Assembly (NCBI GenBank): GCA_017618055.1
Contig: JAFZVB010000014.1
Location: 1-64,000 of the forward strand
Source: Clostridia bacterium
GTDB taxonomy: Bacteria > Bacillota > Clostridia > Christensenellales > CAG-917
Direction: 5' to 3'
Length of the DNA: 64,000 nt
Shown here piece after piece: positions 15,560-25,774 of the stretch. Numbering within the stretch: position 1 is the first letter of the stretch; each line of letters starts with the position of its first letter. The position numbers and the translations under genes are program-made. The notes below the pieces were generated by a model. The model saw only the letters and a list, made by a program, of their open reading frames with translations. It did no database searches and was not told the origin of the DNA.

Positions 15560-17863
15560 ATGGATGATGCTTTTTACCAACTTAATGAAGAACAAATAAA
15601 ACCAGTTATGGACATCAACGGAAGAGTACTCGTTGTTGCTGGTGCAGGTAGTGGAAAAACAAGAGTTTTGACTGCCCGTATTGCTTATTTATTACAGATG
15701 GGAGTAGATCCACAGAATATCCTGGCAATTACTTTCACAAACAAAGCAGCTGAAGAAATGAAAGATAGGATTTCTAAGTCTTCTGATTTAGGACAATTCA
15801 TTACTGCTTGTACCTTCCATAGTCTTTGTGCAAGGATACTTAGAGTTTATGGTAATGTACTTGGATATGATAAGAACTTTACTATCTTTGACGAAGAAGA
15901 TAGAGGAAGGGCTGTAAAGAAAGTTTTAGAGTACATGCCGGGTTATGACAAGAAAGATAAAGACTTTTATTTAGAACATATTAGCAAAGCTAAAAATTAC
16001 TGTTTATCTCCAGCACAATATTACGAAGAAACAAAATATGAGGTTACAGAAGCTTTAAGTATTAGAGAAGTTTATGAAACTTACGAAAAAGAATTAAAGT
16101 TTAATAATGCCTTAGATTTTGATGATCTTTTAATAAAATGCTATGAACTTTTATCTCAACATTACGAGGTTTTATCCATTCTTCAAGAGAGATGTCATTA
16201 TATTCATGTAGATGAATTCCAAGATACAAACGAGATTCAATTCAAATTAGTATCCTTATTATCTCAAAAATATGGCAATTTATTCGTTGTTGGAGATGAA
16301 GACCAAAGTATTTACGGATGGAGAGGAAGTAAGATTAGCCATATAGTAGATTTTAAGAAATATTTCTCAGATGCAAAAGTATATAAACTAGAACAAAATT
16401 ACAGAAGTACACCTGAAATTTTAGACCTTGCTAATAATGTAATTAAGCATAATGCATATAGAAATGAGAAAGTTCTTTGGACAAAGAATCCATCTGACAA
16501 AGAATCTGTTAAGTTTAAGAGAAATGAAGGAGACAGAGAGGAGGCAGACTTTGTATCTTCTCAAATAATGAGATTACAAAAAATGGGTGTTCCATTTAGA
16601 CAAATGGCTATACTCATTAGAATAACAGCACTCTCTAGAATATTTGAAGAAAAACTTACACTATATGGTATTCCATATAAAGTATTTGGTGGATATAGGT
16701 TCTACGAAAGAAAAGAAGTTAAAGATGCTCTTGCATATGTCCGTATGACAATTAATCCAAAAGACTCAGATAGTATTGTTAGAATTATTAACTATCCAAG
16801 AAGAGGAATTGGAGAGAAAACCATAGAGCATTTAATTGAACTTGCTTTGGATAATAATTTAACACTTTATGATACAATCATAAATATAGATAAAATTGAA
16901 CCTGCTTTAAAGCCAAAACTTCAATCTTTCATAGATGTTATGTTAGATTTACAATTGGTAGAAAGTAACTCGGATCCAAAAGAGTTTATTGAACATATGA
17001 TAAAAGTATCTGGTCTTGAAAGAACTTTATCTGAATCCAAAGATATAGAAGATGAGGCAAGATTAGAGAATATCAAAGAACTTGTAAATGCTGTAGATGA
17101 ATTCTTAAAAGATAATCCAAATGCAACACTTGCAGATTATATCCAATCTTCAGCATTACTTTCAGCTGCAGATGCCTTTACTGATGACGAATATGTTTCT
17201 ATTGCAACAGTTCATGCTGTAAAAGGACTTGAGTTTGATACAGTATTTATTTGTGGTTGTGAGGACGAATTATTCCCACTTAAGAGAATTATAGATGGTG
17301 GAGATCCTGCAGAAATGGAAGAAGAAAGAAGATTGATGTATGTTGCTATTACTAGAGCAAAACGTCAGTTATTTGTTTCTTATGCTGCAAATAGATTTAG
17401 AAGAACAGCATCTTTTACTGGAGTATATAGAACAAAGATATCTAGATTTGTAGTTGAAATGAATCCAACCTTTGACCAAATGAATGGAGACAGACCAAAA
17501 TCTAACTGGAATGGTTCATTATCTGGCAATGCTTGGAACAATTCTCAAAACACTTATGTACAAAATTCTATTTATAATAGAAAAGGTCATGGATACTCAC
17601 AACAAAGTACCTATGGACAACAATACAATCCAAAACCACAACCAAAGCCAGTTTTGAAGACTGAACCTAAGAAAGACCCTGTAGATGTAAGCAAATTTAA
17701 GAAGAACCAAATTGTAGAACATAAGAAATTCGGTAGAGGAATTATTATGGATATAATTGGAGAAGGAGACAGTATGGTTCTTAAGATTGCTTTCAAAGGA
17801 CTAGGAGTTAAACAATTCTCAGCTGTTATTGCAGCACCATTATTAAAGATTATAGAGGAGTAA
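15560..17863 (+). CDS. pcrA: UvrD/PcrA-type superfamily 1 DNA helicase
   Basis: 767 residues from the ATG at 15560. It has the full helicase set: QLNEEQ Q-motif, AGAGSGKT Walker A (about 28-34), HVDEFQDTN (motif II), GDEDQSIYGWRG (motif III), NYRSTPEIL (motif IV), TVHAVKGLEFD (motif V) and YVAITRAKRQL (motif VI). The C-terminal tail has a Gln/Asn/Tyr-rich linker and a final Tudor-like domain, as in PcrA, which binds RNA polymerase in this family. PcrA unwinds DNA 3' to 5' in repair and in replication-transcription conflicts. It is followed 4 nt later by ligA, the usual pcrA-ligA pair. Confidence 0.96.
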   Translation: MDDAFYQLNEEQIKPVMDINGRVLVVAGAGSGKTRVLTARIAYLLQMGVDPQNILAITFTNKAAEEMKDRISKSSDLGQFITACTFHSLCARILRVYGNVLGYDKNFTIFDEEDRGRAVKKVLEYMPGYDKKDKDFYLEHISKAKNYCLSPAQYYEETKYEVTEALSIREVYETYEKELKFNNALDFDDLLIKCYELLSQHYEVLSILQERCHYIHVDEFQDTNEIQFKLVSLLSQKYGNLFVVGDEDQSIYGWRGSKISHIVDFKKYFSDAKVYKLEQNYRSTPEILDLANNVIKHNAYRNEKVLWTKNPSDKESVKFKRNEGDREEADFVSSQIMRLQKMGVPFRQMAILIRITALSRIFEEKLTLYGIPYKVFGGYRFYERKEVKDALAYVRMTINPKDSDSIVRIINYPRRGIGEKTIEHLIELALDNNLTLYDTIINIDKIEPALKPKLQSFIDVMLDLQLVESNSDPKEFIEHMIKVSGLERTLSESKDIEDEARLENIKELVNAVDEFLKDNPNATLADYIQSSALLSAADAFTDDEYVSIATVHAVKGLEFDTVFICGCEDELFPLKRIIDGGDPAEMEEERRLMYVAITRAKRQLFVSYAANRFRRTASFTGVYRTKISRFVVEMNPTFDQMNGDRPKSNWNGSLSGNAWNNSQNTYVQNSIYNRKGHGYSQQSTYGQQYNPKPQPKPVLKTEPKKDPVDVSKFKKNQIVEHKKFGRGIIMDIIGEGDSMVLKIAFKGLGVKQFSAVIAAPLLKIIEE

Positions 17864-17867
17864 AGAC

Positions 17868-19829
17868 ATGGATATTTTTAGCGAAATGAGAGAAATGGTA
17901 GATAAACTCAATTACTGGGCAAAAATGTACTATGAACAAGATGAACCAGTTGTATCAGACGTTGAGTATGACAAACTATATTACAAACTCAAAGCTATGG
18001 AAGAAGAAAATGGATTCTCATTCCCAGATTCTCCTACACATCGTGTTGGTGGTGCTCCTCAAAAGAAGTTTGAACAATCCAAACATTTACAAAGATTATA
18101 TTCATTAGATAAGGCTCAAAATAGAGACGAATTGAATGATTGGCTTAATAAATTAGTTAAGGCAGAAGGTAGAGTTCCAACCCTTACAGCCGAGTTTAAA
18201 TTTGATGGTCTTACACTAAACATTCTCTATGAGAATGGCCATTTAATTAAGGCTACAACAAGAGGTAATGGAGAGGTTGGAGAAATTATCACAGCACAAG
18301 TTAAAACCATTAAGAAACTACCACAGGTCATCTCATATAAAGGGAAGATAGAGATTCAAGGTGAAGGTATCATGAGAATGAGCGCTTTTAACGAATACAA
18401 TAAAACAGCAAGTGAACCTTTAAAGAATCCTAGAAATGGTGCAGCTGGTGCATTTAGAAATCTAGATCCAGAAGTTACAAGGTCTAGAAACCTTTCATTC
18501 TTTGCATATAATATCGGATATACAGAGAAAAACTTTACTACACAAGAAGAAGTTAGAAAGTTCTTAATAGAAGAAGGATTTGAAACAGAGGGTATATTCA
18601 GACTTGTTTCTACAGAAAAAGAAGCAATGGAATATGCAGATGAAGTAGAGAGTATAAGAGAGAGTTTAGATTATCCAATTGACGGAATAGTATTCAAAGT
18701 AAATGACCTATCCTTAAGAGATGAAATTGGCTTCACAGAAAAGTTTCCTAAGTGGGCTTTAGCATATAAATTTAAGCCAGATGAAATAAGCACAACACTT
18801 TTAAGTGTTGAATGGCAAGTATCTAGATCTGGAAAACTTAATCCAATTGCTATTGTAGAACCTACTGACTTTGGTGGTGTAACAGTTCGTAGAGCCACTT
18901 TAAACAACTTTGATGATATCCAAAAGAAGAAGTTGAAGATAGGAGCAAGAGTGTTCCTAAGACGTTCTAATGACGTTATACCAGAGATTACTGGAGTTGC
19001 AGAAGATAATAAGGACTCTATAGAGATAGAAAAACCAACAAAATGTCCATATTGTGGAAGTGAAGTAGTAGAAAAAGGTGTATTCTTATATTGTTCAAAC
19101 AATATAGATTGTGCACCACAAATTATTAACCAACTTTCACACTTTGCAGAAAAGGATGCAATGGATATAGATGGATTAAGTGAGAAGACATTTGAACAAC
19201 TTTTAACAGAATGTAATGTAAAAACTGTTGCAGATATATATAGACTAACAGCTCAAGACTTACAAGGATTAGATGGTTTCCAAACAAAGAAAATTAACAA
19301 TGTATTGAACTCCATAGAGAAGAGTAAAAATACCACATTAGACAGACTTGTATATGCTCTTGGAATTGGTGGAATTGGAAGGAAAACTGCAAGGGATTTA
19401 TGTAAGAAATTTAAGTCTTTGGATGCACTATATTCATGCACAATTGAAGACTTCTTAACAATACCAGGAATTGGTGATATTTTAGCATCTTCTTTATATG
19501 AATTTTTCCAAAAAGACACGAATAGAATACTGATTTCTGACCTTTTAGCTCTTGGATTGAACATAGAAGAAAAAGAAGAAATTCAAGGTGTATTTACAGG
19601 CATGAGAGTGGTACTTACAGGCTCACTTGTAAACTACAAAAGATCTCAAGCACAAAAGCTAATTGAAGACAATGGCGGAGAGGTTGCAGCATCTGTTTCT
19701 AAGGATGTAAATTTAGTAGTTGTTGGCTCGGATGCTGGTTCAAAATTAGACAAAGCAAAGAAGCTTGGAATTAAGACAATTACAGAAGAAGAATTTATTG
19801 AAATGCTTCCAAAAACAACCTTATTCTAA
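17868..19829 (+). CDS. ligA: NAD+-dependent DNA ligase
   Basis: 653 residues with all LigA domains: Ia, the adenylation domain with the catalytic lysine in FKFDGLTL (Lys111), the OB fold, a four-cysteine zinc finger (CPYCG..CSNNIDC), helix-hairpin-helix repeats (GIGGIGRKTA, IPGIGDIL) and a C-terminal BRCT domain (GMRVVLTGSL). It seals nicks during replication and repair using NAD+. It starts 4 nt after pcrA. Confidence 0.97.
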   Translation: MDIFSEMREMVDKLNYWAKMYYEQDEPVVSDVEYDKLYYKLKAMEEENGFSFPDSPTHRVGGAPQKKFEQSKHLQRLYSLDKAQNRDELNDWLNKLVKAEGRVPTLTAEFKFDGLTLNILYENGHLIKATTRGNGEVGEIITAQVKTIKKLPQVISYKGKIEIQGEGIMRMSAFNEYNKTASEPLKNPRNGAAGAFRNLDPEVTRSRNLSFFAYNIGYTEKNFTTQEEVRKFLIEEGFETEGIFRLVSTEKEAMEYADEVESIRESLDYPIDGIVFKVNDLSLRDEIGFTEKFPKWALAYKFKPDEISTTLLSVEWQVSRSGKLNPIAIVEPTDFGGVTVRRATLNNFDDIQKKKLKIGARVFLRRSNDVIPEITGVAEDNKDSIEIEKPTKCPYCGSEVVEKGVFLYCSNNIDCAPQIINQLSHFAEKDAMDIDGLSEKTFEQLLTECNVKTVADIYRLTAQDLQGLDGFQTKKINNVLNSIEKSKNTTLDRLVYALGIGGIGRKTARDLCKKFKSLDALYSCTIEDFLTIPGIGDILASSLYEFFQKDTNRILISDLLALGLNIEEKEEIQGVFTGMRVVLTGSLVNYKRSQAQKLIEDNGGEVAASVSKDVNLVVVGSDAGSKLDKAKKLGIKTITEEEFIEMLPKTTLF

Positions 19830-19860
19830 AAATTTTTTGAATTTTTATCCAATAATTTTG

Positions 19861-19889
19861 TTGTGAAAATCGCATTATTAGTCTATAAT
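19861..19889 (+). promoter_or_regulatory. Promoter of the yicC-rpe operon
   Basis: TTGTGA, 17 bp, TATAAT, with a leader of about 22 nt carrying an AGGGG ribosome-binding site. Confidence 0.75.
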
Positions 19890-19918
19890 AGTGAGAAAGA
19901 ATTATTTTAGGGGTAGGT

Positions 19919-20803
19919 ATGCGTATGCGCAGTATGACAGGTTACGGAAAAGGGGTTTACGAGTTAGATGGAAACAAACTAACCATAGAACTCAGAGCAG
20001 TAAACCACAAAGCTTTAGATCTTGGTATTAAGTTGCCAAGAATACTTTTATTCCTTGAAGACAGCATCCGTAAACAAATACAACAAGATATATTCAGAGG
20101 TCATATAGACGTTCTTGTTAACTTTGAACAAAGCGAGCAAGAAAAAGGATTATATAAACCTAATTCTGCTTTAGCAGAAAGTTGGATAAATTCTGTTGCA
20201 CTTTTACACAATAAATACCCAAATCTTCAAAATGATGTAACCCTTTCTACACTTGCTAGAGTTCCAGATGTTATTTCAAGAGAAGAAACCGAATCCAATG
20301 ACGAATCTCTCCAAAAACTTTGTAATGTTACTTTAGGCAGAGCAATAGATGCTCTAGTACAAATGAGAGAAAGAGAAGGATTAGCACTCAAGAAAGACTT
20401 AAATGCCAAACTAGATGAAATAGAAAGTTACAGACAAGAAATAGAAAAATATGCTCCAACTGTTGTGGAAAATTATAGAAAGAAACTAACAGAGAGAATA
20501 GAACAAGTTGTTTCTCCTAATGTTGTAGACCAAAACTTACTTGCAACAGAGATTGCACTATATGCAGATCATGTAGCAATAGATGAGGAATTAACAAGGT
20601 TAAAGATTCATGTTGAGAATATGAAGAAAGACTTAGAAGAAACAAAACCTATTGGAAGAGACATAGAATTTTTAGTTCAAGAACTAAATAGAGAAACAAA
20701 TACAATAGGAAGCAAAGCACAATGCATAGAAATTACGAATATTGTTCTTAAAATCAAGAATGTTATAGAAAAGATTAGAGAACAAGCCGCAAATATAGAA
20801 TAA
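19919..20803 (+). CDS. yicC: YicC-family endoribonuclease
   Basis: 294 residues with the family-defining N-terminal SMTGYGKG and the C-terminal DUF1732 region (GRDIEFLVQELNRETNTIGSKA). YicC proteins are endoribonucleases involved in RNA turnover. The family often begins only a few residues before SMTGYG, so the ATG at 19925 is an alternative start. It is the first gene of the long housekeeping operon. In many Firmicutes the next genes are remA and gmk; here rpoZ follows directly. Confidence 0.93.
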   Translation: MRMRSMTGYGKGVYELDGNKLTIELRAVNHKALDLGIKLPRILLFLEDSIRKQIQQDIFRGHIDVLVNFEQSEQEKGLYKPNSALAESWINSVALLHNKYPNLQNDVTLSTLARVPDVISREETESNDESLQKLCNVTLGRAIDALVQMREREGLALKKDLNAKLDEIESYRQEIEKYAPTVVENYRKKLTERIEQVVSPNVVDQNLLATEIALYADHVAIDEELTRLKIHVENMKKDLEETKPIGRDIEFLVQELNRETNTIGSKAQCIEITNIVLKIKNVIEKIREQAANIE

Positions 20804-20822
20804 AAATGGAGGAATTTGACTT

Positions 20823-21026
20823 ATGATGGTAGATCCACCTATTGACCAATTAATTAAAAAGGTTGAGGAACCACGTTATGCTCTTACAGTTGCAGTTGCA
20901 AAGAGAACAAGAGAATTAATCTCTTCAGATGCAGAAAAAGAGTATTTAGCAAAATCAGGATTAAAGCCAATATCTCTTGCTTGCAAAGAGTTATATGAAG
21001 GCAAGACAAAAATTGTTGAGGATTAA
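20823..21026 (+). CDS. rpoZ: RNA polymerase omega subunit
   Basis: 67 residues with the omega signature: PPIDQLIKKVEEPRYALTVA, then KRTRELI and a C-terminal KPISLACKELYEGKTKI. It binds the beta' subunit and aids polymerase assembly. A GGAGG ribosome-binding site lies 10 nt upstream. It sits next to coaBC, as in most Firmicutes. Confidence 0.94.
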   Translation: MMVDPPIDQLIKKVEEPRYALTVAVAKRTRELISSDAEKEYLAKSGLKPISLACKELYEGKTKIVED

Positions 21027-21030
21027 TTAA

Positions 21031-22215
21031 ATGTTAAAAGGTAAAACTATAGTTTTAGGTATCACAGGATGTATCGCAGCATATAAGTCTTGCGAGATTG
21101 TTTCTAGATTAAAGAAAGAGGGTGCTAATGTAAAAGTTATCATGACACAACATGCCATGGAATTTGTACAACCATTATCTTTTGAAACATTATCTGGAAA
21201 CAGAGTTATTACAGATTTATTTGATAGAGACTTTGAATTTGATGTAAAGCATGTATCTCTTGCAAAAGAAGCAGACTTATTTGTTATTGCACCAGCAACA
21301 GCAAATGTTATAGGAAAAATTGCAAATGGACTTGCAGATGATATGCTTACAACAACATACTTAGCTTGTAAAGCACCTAAGATTGTTTGTCCTGCAATGA
21401 ATACTAATATGTACGAAAATGAACAACTTGAAGAAAATCTTCAAAAGTTAAAGAAAAAAGGTGTACATATTATTGAACCTATAGAAGGAAGACTTGCTTG
21501 TGGTGATGTAGGAAAAGGCAAGATGGCAGAACCTGTTGATATTTTAGAAGAGATAGTAGACCTTTTAATGCCAAAGACAGATTTTGAAAGAAAGAAAGTA
21601 TTAGTTACTGCTGGTTCTACAGAAGAAAATGTAGATGGTGTTAGATTTATATCTAACCATTCTAGTGGTAAGATGGGAATTGCACTTGCTTCTGCAGCTG
21701 CAGACAGAGGTGCAGATGTTTCTCTTATTTACGGAAGAATTAAAGTATCTATTCCAGACAACATTGTTAGTGAAACTAAAGTTAAGACAACTGAGGACAT
21801 GTATGATGCTGTTATGGAACAATATAAAGATGCAGACATTATTATAATGGCAGCTGCTCCAGCAGACTATAGAATGAAGAGAACCTTTGCTAATAAGGTA
21901 AAGAGTAAAGAATTAGTCCTAGAACTAGAAAAAACACCAGATATAGCAAAAGCTTTAGGTGAAGTTAAAGGTGACAAAAAGTTAATTATATTCTCAGCTG
22001 AAACTGAAAATTTAATAGAAAATGCTTCTGGAAAACTCAAAAAGAAGAATGCAGACTTAGTTGTTGCTAATGATGTAACCAAAGAAGGTGCTGGATTTGG
22101 TGTAGACACCAACATTGCTACTATTATGGCTAAAGATGGTAGACGTTGGGATTACGAACTAATGCTAAAGAGAGAATTAGCAGACAAGATTTTAGATATC
22201 GTTTTAACTCTATGA
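21031..22215 (+). CDS. coaBC: Bifunctional phosphopantothenoylcysteine decarboxylase/phosphopantothenate-cysteine ligase
   Basis: 394 residues. The N-terminal flavoprotein CoaC half has GITGCIAAYK, the catalytic histidine in KHVSLA and the PAMNTNMY substrate loop. From about residue 190 the CoaB half begins with VLVTAGSTEE and contains RFISNHSSGKMG and AAAPADYR. Together they convert 4'-phosphopantothenate to 4'-phosphopantetheine for coenzyme A, which also supplies the carrier-protein prosthetic group. The stop overlaps the priA start by ATGA. Confidence 0.96.
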   Translation: MLKGKTIVLGITGCIAAYKSCEIVSRLKKEGANVKVIMTQHAMEFVQPLSFETLSGNRVITDLFDRDFEFDVKHVSLAKEADLFVIAPATANVIGKIANGLADDMLTTTYLACKAPKIVCPAMNTNMYENEQLEENLQKLKKKGVHIIEPIEGRLACGDVGKGKMAEPVDILEEIVDLLMPKTDFERKKVLVTAGSTEENVDGVRFISNHSSGKMGIALASAAADRGADVSLIYGRIKVSIPDNIVSETKVKTTEDMYDAVMEQYKDADIIIMAAAPADYRMKRTFANKVKSKELVLELEKTPDIAKALGEVKGDKKLIIFSAETENLIENASGKLKKKNADLVVANDVTKEGAGFGVDTNIATIMAKDGRRWDYELMLKRELADKILDIVLTL

Positions 22216-24389
22216 TACTGAAGGTAATAGTCGACTTATCTACAAATGCCGTTGACCGAGCCTTTGATTATTTGGGAGAGGATGTTCCTATAGGTAGTAG
22301 GGTTTCAGTTCCGTTTGGAAAGAATCAATTAATTGGTTTTGTCGTAGATAAAAGTGAAACAACCACTTATGACATTACTAAAGTAAAACAAGCCAAATAT
22401 TTAGACTCACCAATAGACAACGACCAACTCTCATTAGTTAGGTTCATGACTGAGCGTTATAACTTAAGAACTATAGATGTTCTTAGACTTTTAATACCTT
22501 CAAAACTTAGAAAAGAAAAAGCCCCACAATCCACAAGAATATTCTTAAAACCAATAACTTCTTCTTTAGATGAAGCACTCTCCGTTATTGGTACTAGATC
22601 TCAAAAACAAATAGATGCAATTAAGTATATTTGGGATAGAAATGGGGAATTTAAAACAACAATTGGAGAGTTATTTGGAAGTGCAACACCAGATGCATTA
22701 GTTAAGAAAGGTGTTGTAGAAAAAGACAATGTTCATGAAAGAGCAATCCCACTTAAGAGTTTATCCGTAAAAGATAAGACTGTTACTTTAACAGATGCAC
22801 AAAAAGATGCTATAAATACCATTTTAACTCAAGATGGTCCATTCTTAATTCATGGTGTAACAGGAAGTGGGAAGACGGAAGTTTATATGAATTGCATTGA
22901 CAAGATGTTAAGTGAGAACAAGGGAACAATAATGCTTGTACCAGAAATAAGCTTAACACCTCAAATGCTTGGTTTATTTAGAGCCAGATTTGGAGACCAA
23001 GTATCTATTCTACATTCCGGACTTAATGAATCCGAAAGATATGACGAATGGGAAAGACTTAGAAAAGGTGAGTCTAAGATAGCACTAGGTCCAAGATCTG
23101 CAATATTTGCACCAATATCCAATCTCGGATTAATTATTATAGACGAAGAACATGACGGCTCATACATTAGTGAGTCCAATCCTAGATATGACACTAAAGA
23201 AGTTGCAACAGAAAGAGCAAAACTTAGCAAAGCTAAGTTAGTTTTAGGTTCTGCAACTCCAAATATAGATACATACCAAAAAGCAAAAGACGGAACATAT
23301 ACATTAATTACTATGCCAGACAGAGTTTCAAAATACAAACTCCAAGAAATTGAGATAGTAGATATGCTGTATGAATTTAGAGGAGGAAATAGAACACCTT
23401 TCTCTGGTAGATTGCTTGAAGAAATTAGAAAGACTTTAGACAAGAATGAACAAGTTATGATCTTCTTAAACAGACGTGGCTTTGCATCTTATATAAGATG
23501 TCCAAGTTGTGGTTGGATTGCAAAATGTAGTGATTGTGATGTCTCACTTTCATATCATAAAGAAGACAAAGTATTAAAATGTCATTACTGTGGCAAACAA
23601 TACAAAGTCCCAGATAAATGTCCAAAATGTGGAAATATATACATTAAAAACGGAAGAGTAGGAACGGAACAAGTTGTAGAATTATTAGAAAAGAACTTCC
23701 CAGATGCAAAAATCTTAAGACTAGATATGGATACAAAGACGAGTAAAGACTCATATTTTAAGATTTTAGAAGATTTTAAGAATGAGAAAGCAAACATTCT
23801 AGTTGGAACACAGATGATTGCAAAGGGACATGATTTTCCAAATGTTACATTAGTTGGAATATTAGAAGGTGACGCAGCATTATTCTTCTCGGAATACAAT
23901 GCAAGTGAAACAACATTCCAATTAATAACACAAGTAGCTGGTAGAGCAGGAAGAGCAGAAAAGCAAGGAAAAGTTATAATGCAAACATATCTTCCAACTC
24001 ATTATGTAATGAAATTTGCTAAAAACTATGACTACGAACACTTCTTTGACCACGAAATTAATGTAAGACACGAGTCTATGTTCCCACCTTTCACAAAGCT
24101 AATAAGAATATTAGTTTCTTCTTATGAAGAAAAAGATGGAACAAGTACCGTAAAAAATATATATAAAAAGATAAAAGCATTGGAAAGTACAACTGGTCCA
24201 TATGTTTATGTAGGAATGAACAGATCTCCATACAAGAGATTACAAAGCCAGTATAGATTCCAGGTAATTATTAGACTTCTTCCAGAGAAATTTGAGGAAG
24301 TAAGAGACGAAATATACAAAATAGTAAACGAATACAAAACAAATAAAGTATCAGTCTTTGTTGAGTTAAATCCAACAGACTTGAGGTGA
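22212..24389 (+). CDS. priA: Primosomal replication restart helicase
   Basis: 725 residues from the ATG at 22212 (MILKVIVDL); a longer frame extends back into coaBC, but this start gives the typical ATGA coupling and the normal PriA N-terminus. Motifs are GVTGSGKTEVY (Walker A), IIDEEHDGSY (DEAH type), LGSATPN, and the helicase C-terminal GTQMIAKGHDFP and QVAGRAGRA. Eight cysteines in CPSCG, CSDCD, CHYCG and CPKCG pairs form the zinc-binding insert. It restarts stalled forks by loading the primosome. Confidence 0.96.
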   Translation: MILKVIVDLSTNAVDRAFDYLGEDVPIGSRVSVPFGKNQLIGFVVDKSETTTYDITKVKQAKYLDSPIDNDQLSLVRFMTERYNLRTIDVLRLLIPSKLRKEKAPQSTRIFLKPITSSLDEALSVIGTRSQKQIDAIKYIWDRNGEFKTTIGELFGSATPDALVKKGVVEKDNVHERAIPLKSLSVKDKTVTLTDAQKDAINTILTQDGPFLIHGVTGSGKTEVYMNCIDKMLSENKGTIMLVPEISLTPQMLGLFRARFGDQVSILHSGLNESERYDEWERLRKGESKIALGPRSAIFAPISNLGLIIIDEEHDGSYISESNPRYDTKEVATERAKLSKAKLVLGSATPNIDTYQKAKDGTYTLITMPDRVSKYKLQEIEIVDMLYEFRGGNRTPFSGRLLEEIRKTLDKNEQVMIFLNRRGFASYIRCPSCGWIAKCSDCDVSLSYHKEDKVLKCHYCGKQYKVPDKCPKCGNIYIKNGRVGTEQVVELLEKNFPDAKILRLDMDTKTSKDSYFKILEDFKNEKANILVGTQMIAKGHDFPNVTLVGILEGDAALFFSEYNASETTFQLITQVAGRAGRAEKQGKVIMQTYLPTHYVMKFAKNYDYEHFFDHEINVRHESMFPPFTKLIRILVSSYEEKDGTSTVKNIYKKIKALESTTGPYVYVGMNRSPYKRLQSQYRFQVIIRLLPEKFEEVRDEIYKIVNEYKTNKVSVFVELNPTDLR

Positions 24390-24392
24390 GTT

Positions 24393-24848
24393 ATGGCAAA
24401 GAGAATAATAATACAATATCCAAATCCAATTTTATCTAAGCAATGTAGAGAAGTTACAACCTTTGATAGAAACTTAGAAATCCTTTTAGAAGACATGAAG
24501 GAAACACTAGATGATGCAAATGGTGCAGGTCTAGCAGCCCCACAAGTCTCAGTTTTAAAGAGAGTTTGTATCGTAGATACAGATGATGGTTTCTTTGAAT
24601 TAATCAATCCAGAGATTATAGAAGCAACTGGAACACAAACTGGAGATGAAGGATGTCTCTCTGTTAAAGGGAAATATGGTACTGTAACAAGAGCTGAAAC
24701 AGTTAAAGTTAAAGCACAAGATAGAACTGGAGCTCCAAGAATATATACAGTTTCTGGATTCACAGCAAGAGCATTTCAACATGAGATAGATCATCTTAAC
24801 GGAATTGTATATGTATCAAAAGTACAAGGAGAATTACATAAGGGATGA
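24393..24848 (+). CDS. def: Peptide deformylase
   Basis: 151 residues with the three family motifs: GAGLAAPQ, EGCLS and QHEIDHLNG, supplying the metal-binding Cys and two His plus the catalytic Glu. It removes the formyl group from nascent proteins. The stop overlaps the fmt start by 4 nt, pairing the enzymes that add and remove formyl groups. Confidence 0.97.
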   Translation: MAKRIIIQYPNPILSKQCREVTTFDRNLEILLEDMKETLDDANGAGLAAPQVSVLKRVCIVDTDDGFFELINPEIIEATGTQTGDEGCLSVKGKYGTVTRAETVKVKAQDRTGAPRIYTVSGFTARAFQHEIDHLNGIVYVSKVQGELHKG

Positions 24849-25774
24849 GAATAATATTTCTAGGTGCATCTGATTTTTCTTCTATAGTGTTCAACAAACT
24901 TGTTGAGCAATATGAAGTTGTTGCAGTAATTACACCTCCAGACAAAGAATTTGGTAGAGGAAAAGGAACAAAACCTTGTTTTCTCAAAGTTGCAGCACAA
25001 GAAAAAGGTGTAAAGGTATTGCAATACAACAAAGTTTCTAAAGAAGGAATAGAGGATATTAAAGCACTAAATGTGGACTTAGCCATAACAGCTGCATTTG
25101 GACAAATACTTTCAGATGAATTCTTAGCAATTCCTAAGTATGGAGTATTCAATGTTCATGCCTCATTATTACCAAAATATAGAGGAGCATCTCCGATACA
25201 AGCAAGTATTATACACGGAGATAGTAAGACTGGTATATCAATAATGAAGACAGTTAAAGAACTAGATGCTGGAGATATTATCTCTCAAAGAGAGATAGAA
25301 ATAGAAAAAACAGACACAGCTGGTTCACTTTTTAATAAACTCGCTGTAATAGGTGGAGAATTATTAGTAGACACAATTAAATCTCTTGAAAACGGAACTA
25401 TAACATATACAAAGCAAGAAGGTTGGGATGGATCATATTGCAAGATGTTCAAGAAAGAAGATGGACATTTATCTTTTGATAAAACCTTTGACCAAATAGA
25501 TTGTTTTGTAAGAGGTATGTCTCCATGGCCAAGTGCACAAGTATATTTTGCAAATGGTATGTGTAAGATATATCAAGTCAGCAAGGTTTCAGACGAGATT
25601 AAAGGACAAGTTGGCGAGATCCTTTTTGCAGATGATAAAAAAGGAATTTTAGTCCAATGTAAAGACTCTGTTATATCATTAGATATAATTCAACGAGAAA
25701 ATAGTAAGAGAATGGCATCTCAAGACTTTGTAAGGGGCTTTAGAGAGAAGTTGATGGGAGAGATTATAAAGTAA
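24845..25774 (+). CDS. fmt: Methionyl-tRNA formyltransferase
   Basis: 309 residues. The N-terminal formyltransferase domain has the catalytic NVHASLLPKYRGASPI motif, and the C-terminal OB domain recognises the tRNA. It formylates Met-tRNA(fMet). It shares overlapping codons with def upstream and rsmB downstream. Confidence 0.97.
   Translation: MRIIFLGASDFSSIVFNKLVEQYEVVAVITPPDKEFGRGKGTKPCFLKVAAQEKGVKVLQYNKVSKEGIEDIKALNVDLAITAAFGQILSDEFLAIPKYGVFNVHASLLPKYRGASPIQASIIHGDSKTGISIMKTVKELDAGDIISQREIEIEKTDTAGSLFNKLAVIGGELLVDTIKSLENGTITYTKQEGWDGSYCKMFKKEDGHLSFDKTFDQIDCFVRGMSPWPSAQVYFANGMCKIYQVSKVSDEIKGQVGEILFADDKKGILVQCKDSVISLDIIQRENSKRMASQDFVRGFREKLMGEIIK

Noticed and set aside
22146-22211. Upstream start for priA inside coaBC
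   Set aside because: The ATG at 22212 gives an ATGA overlap and the normal PriA N-terminus.
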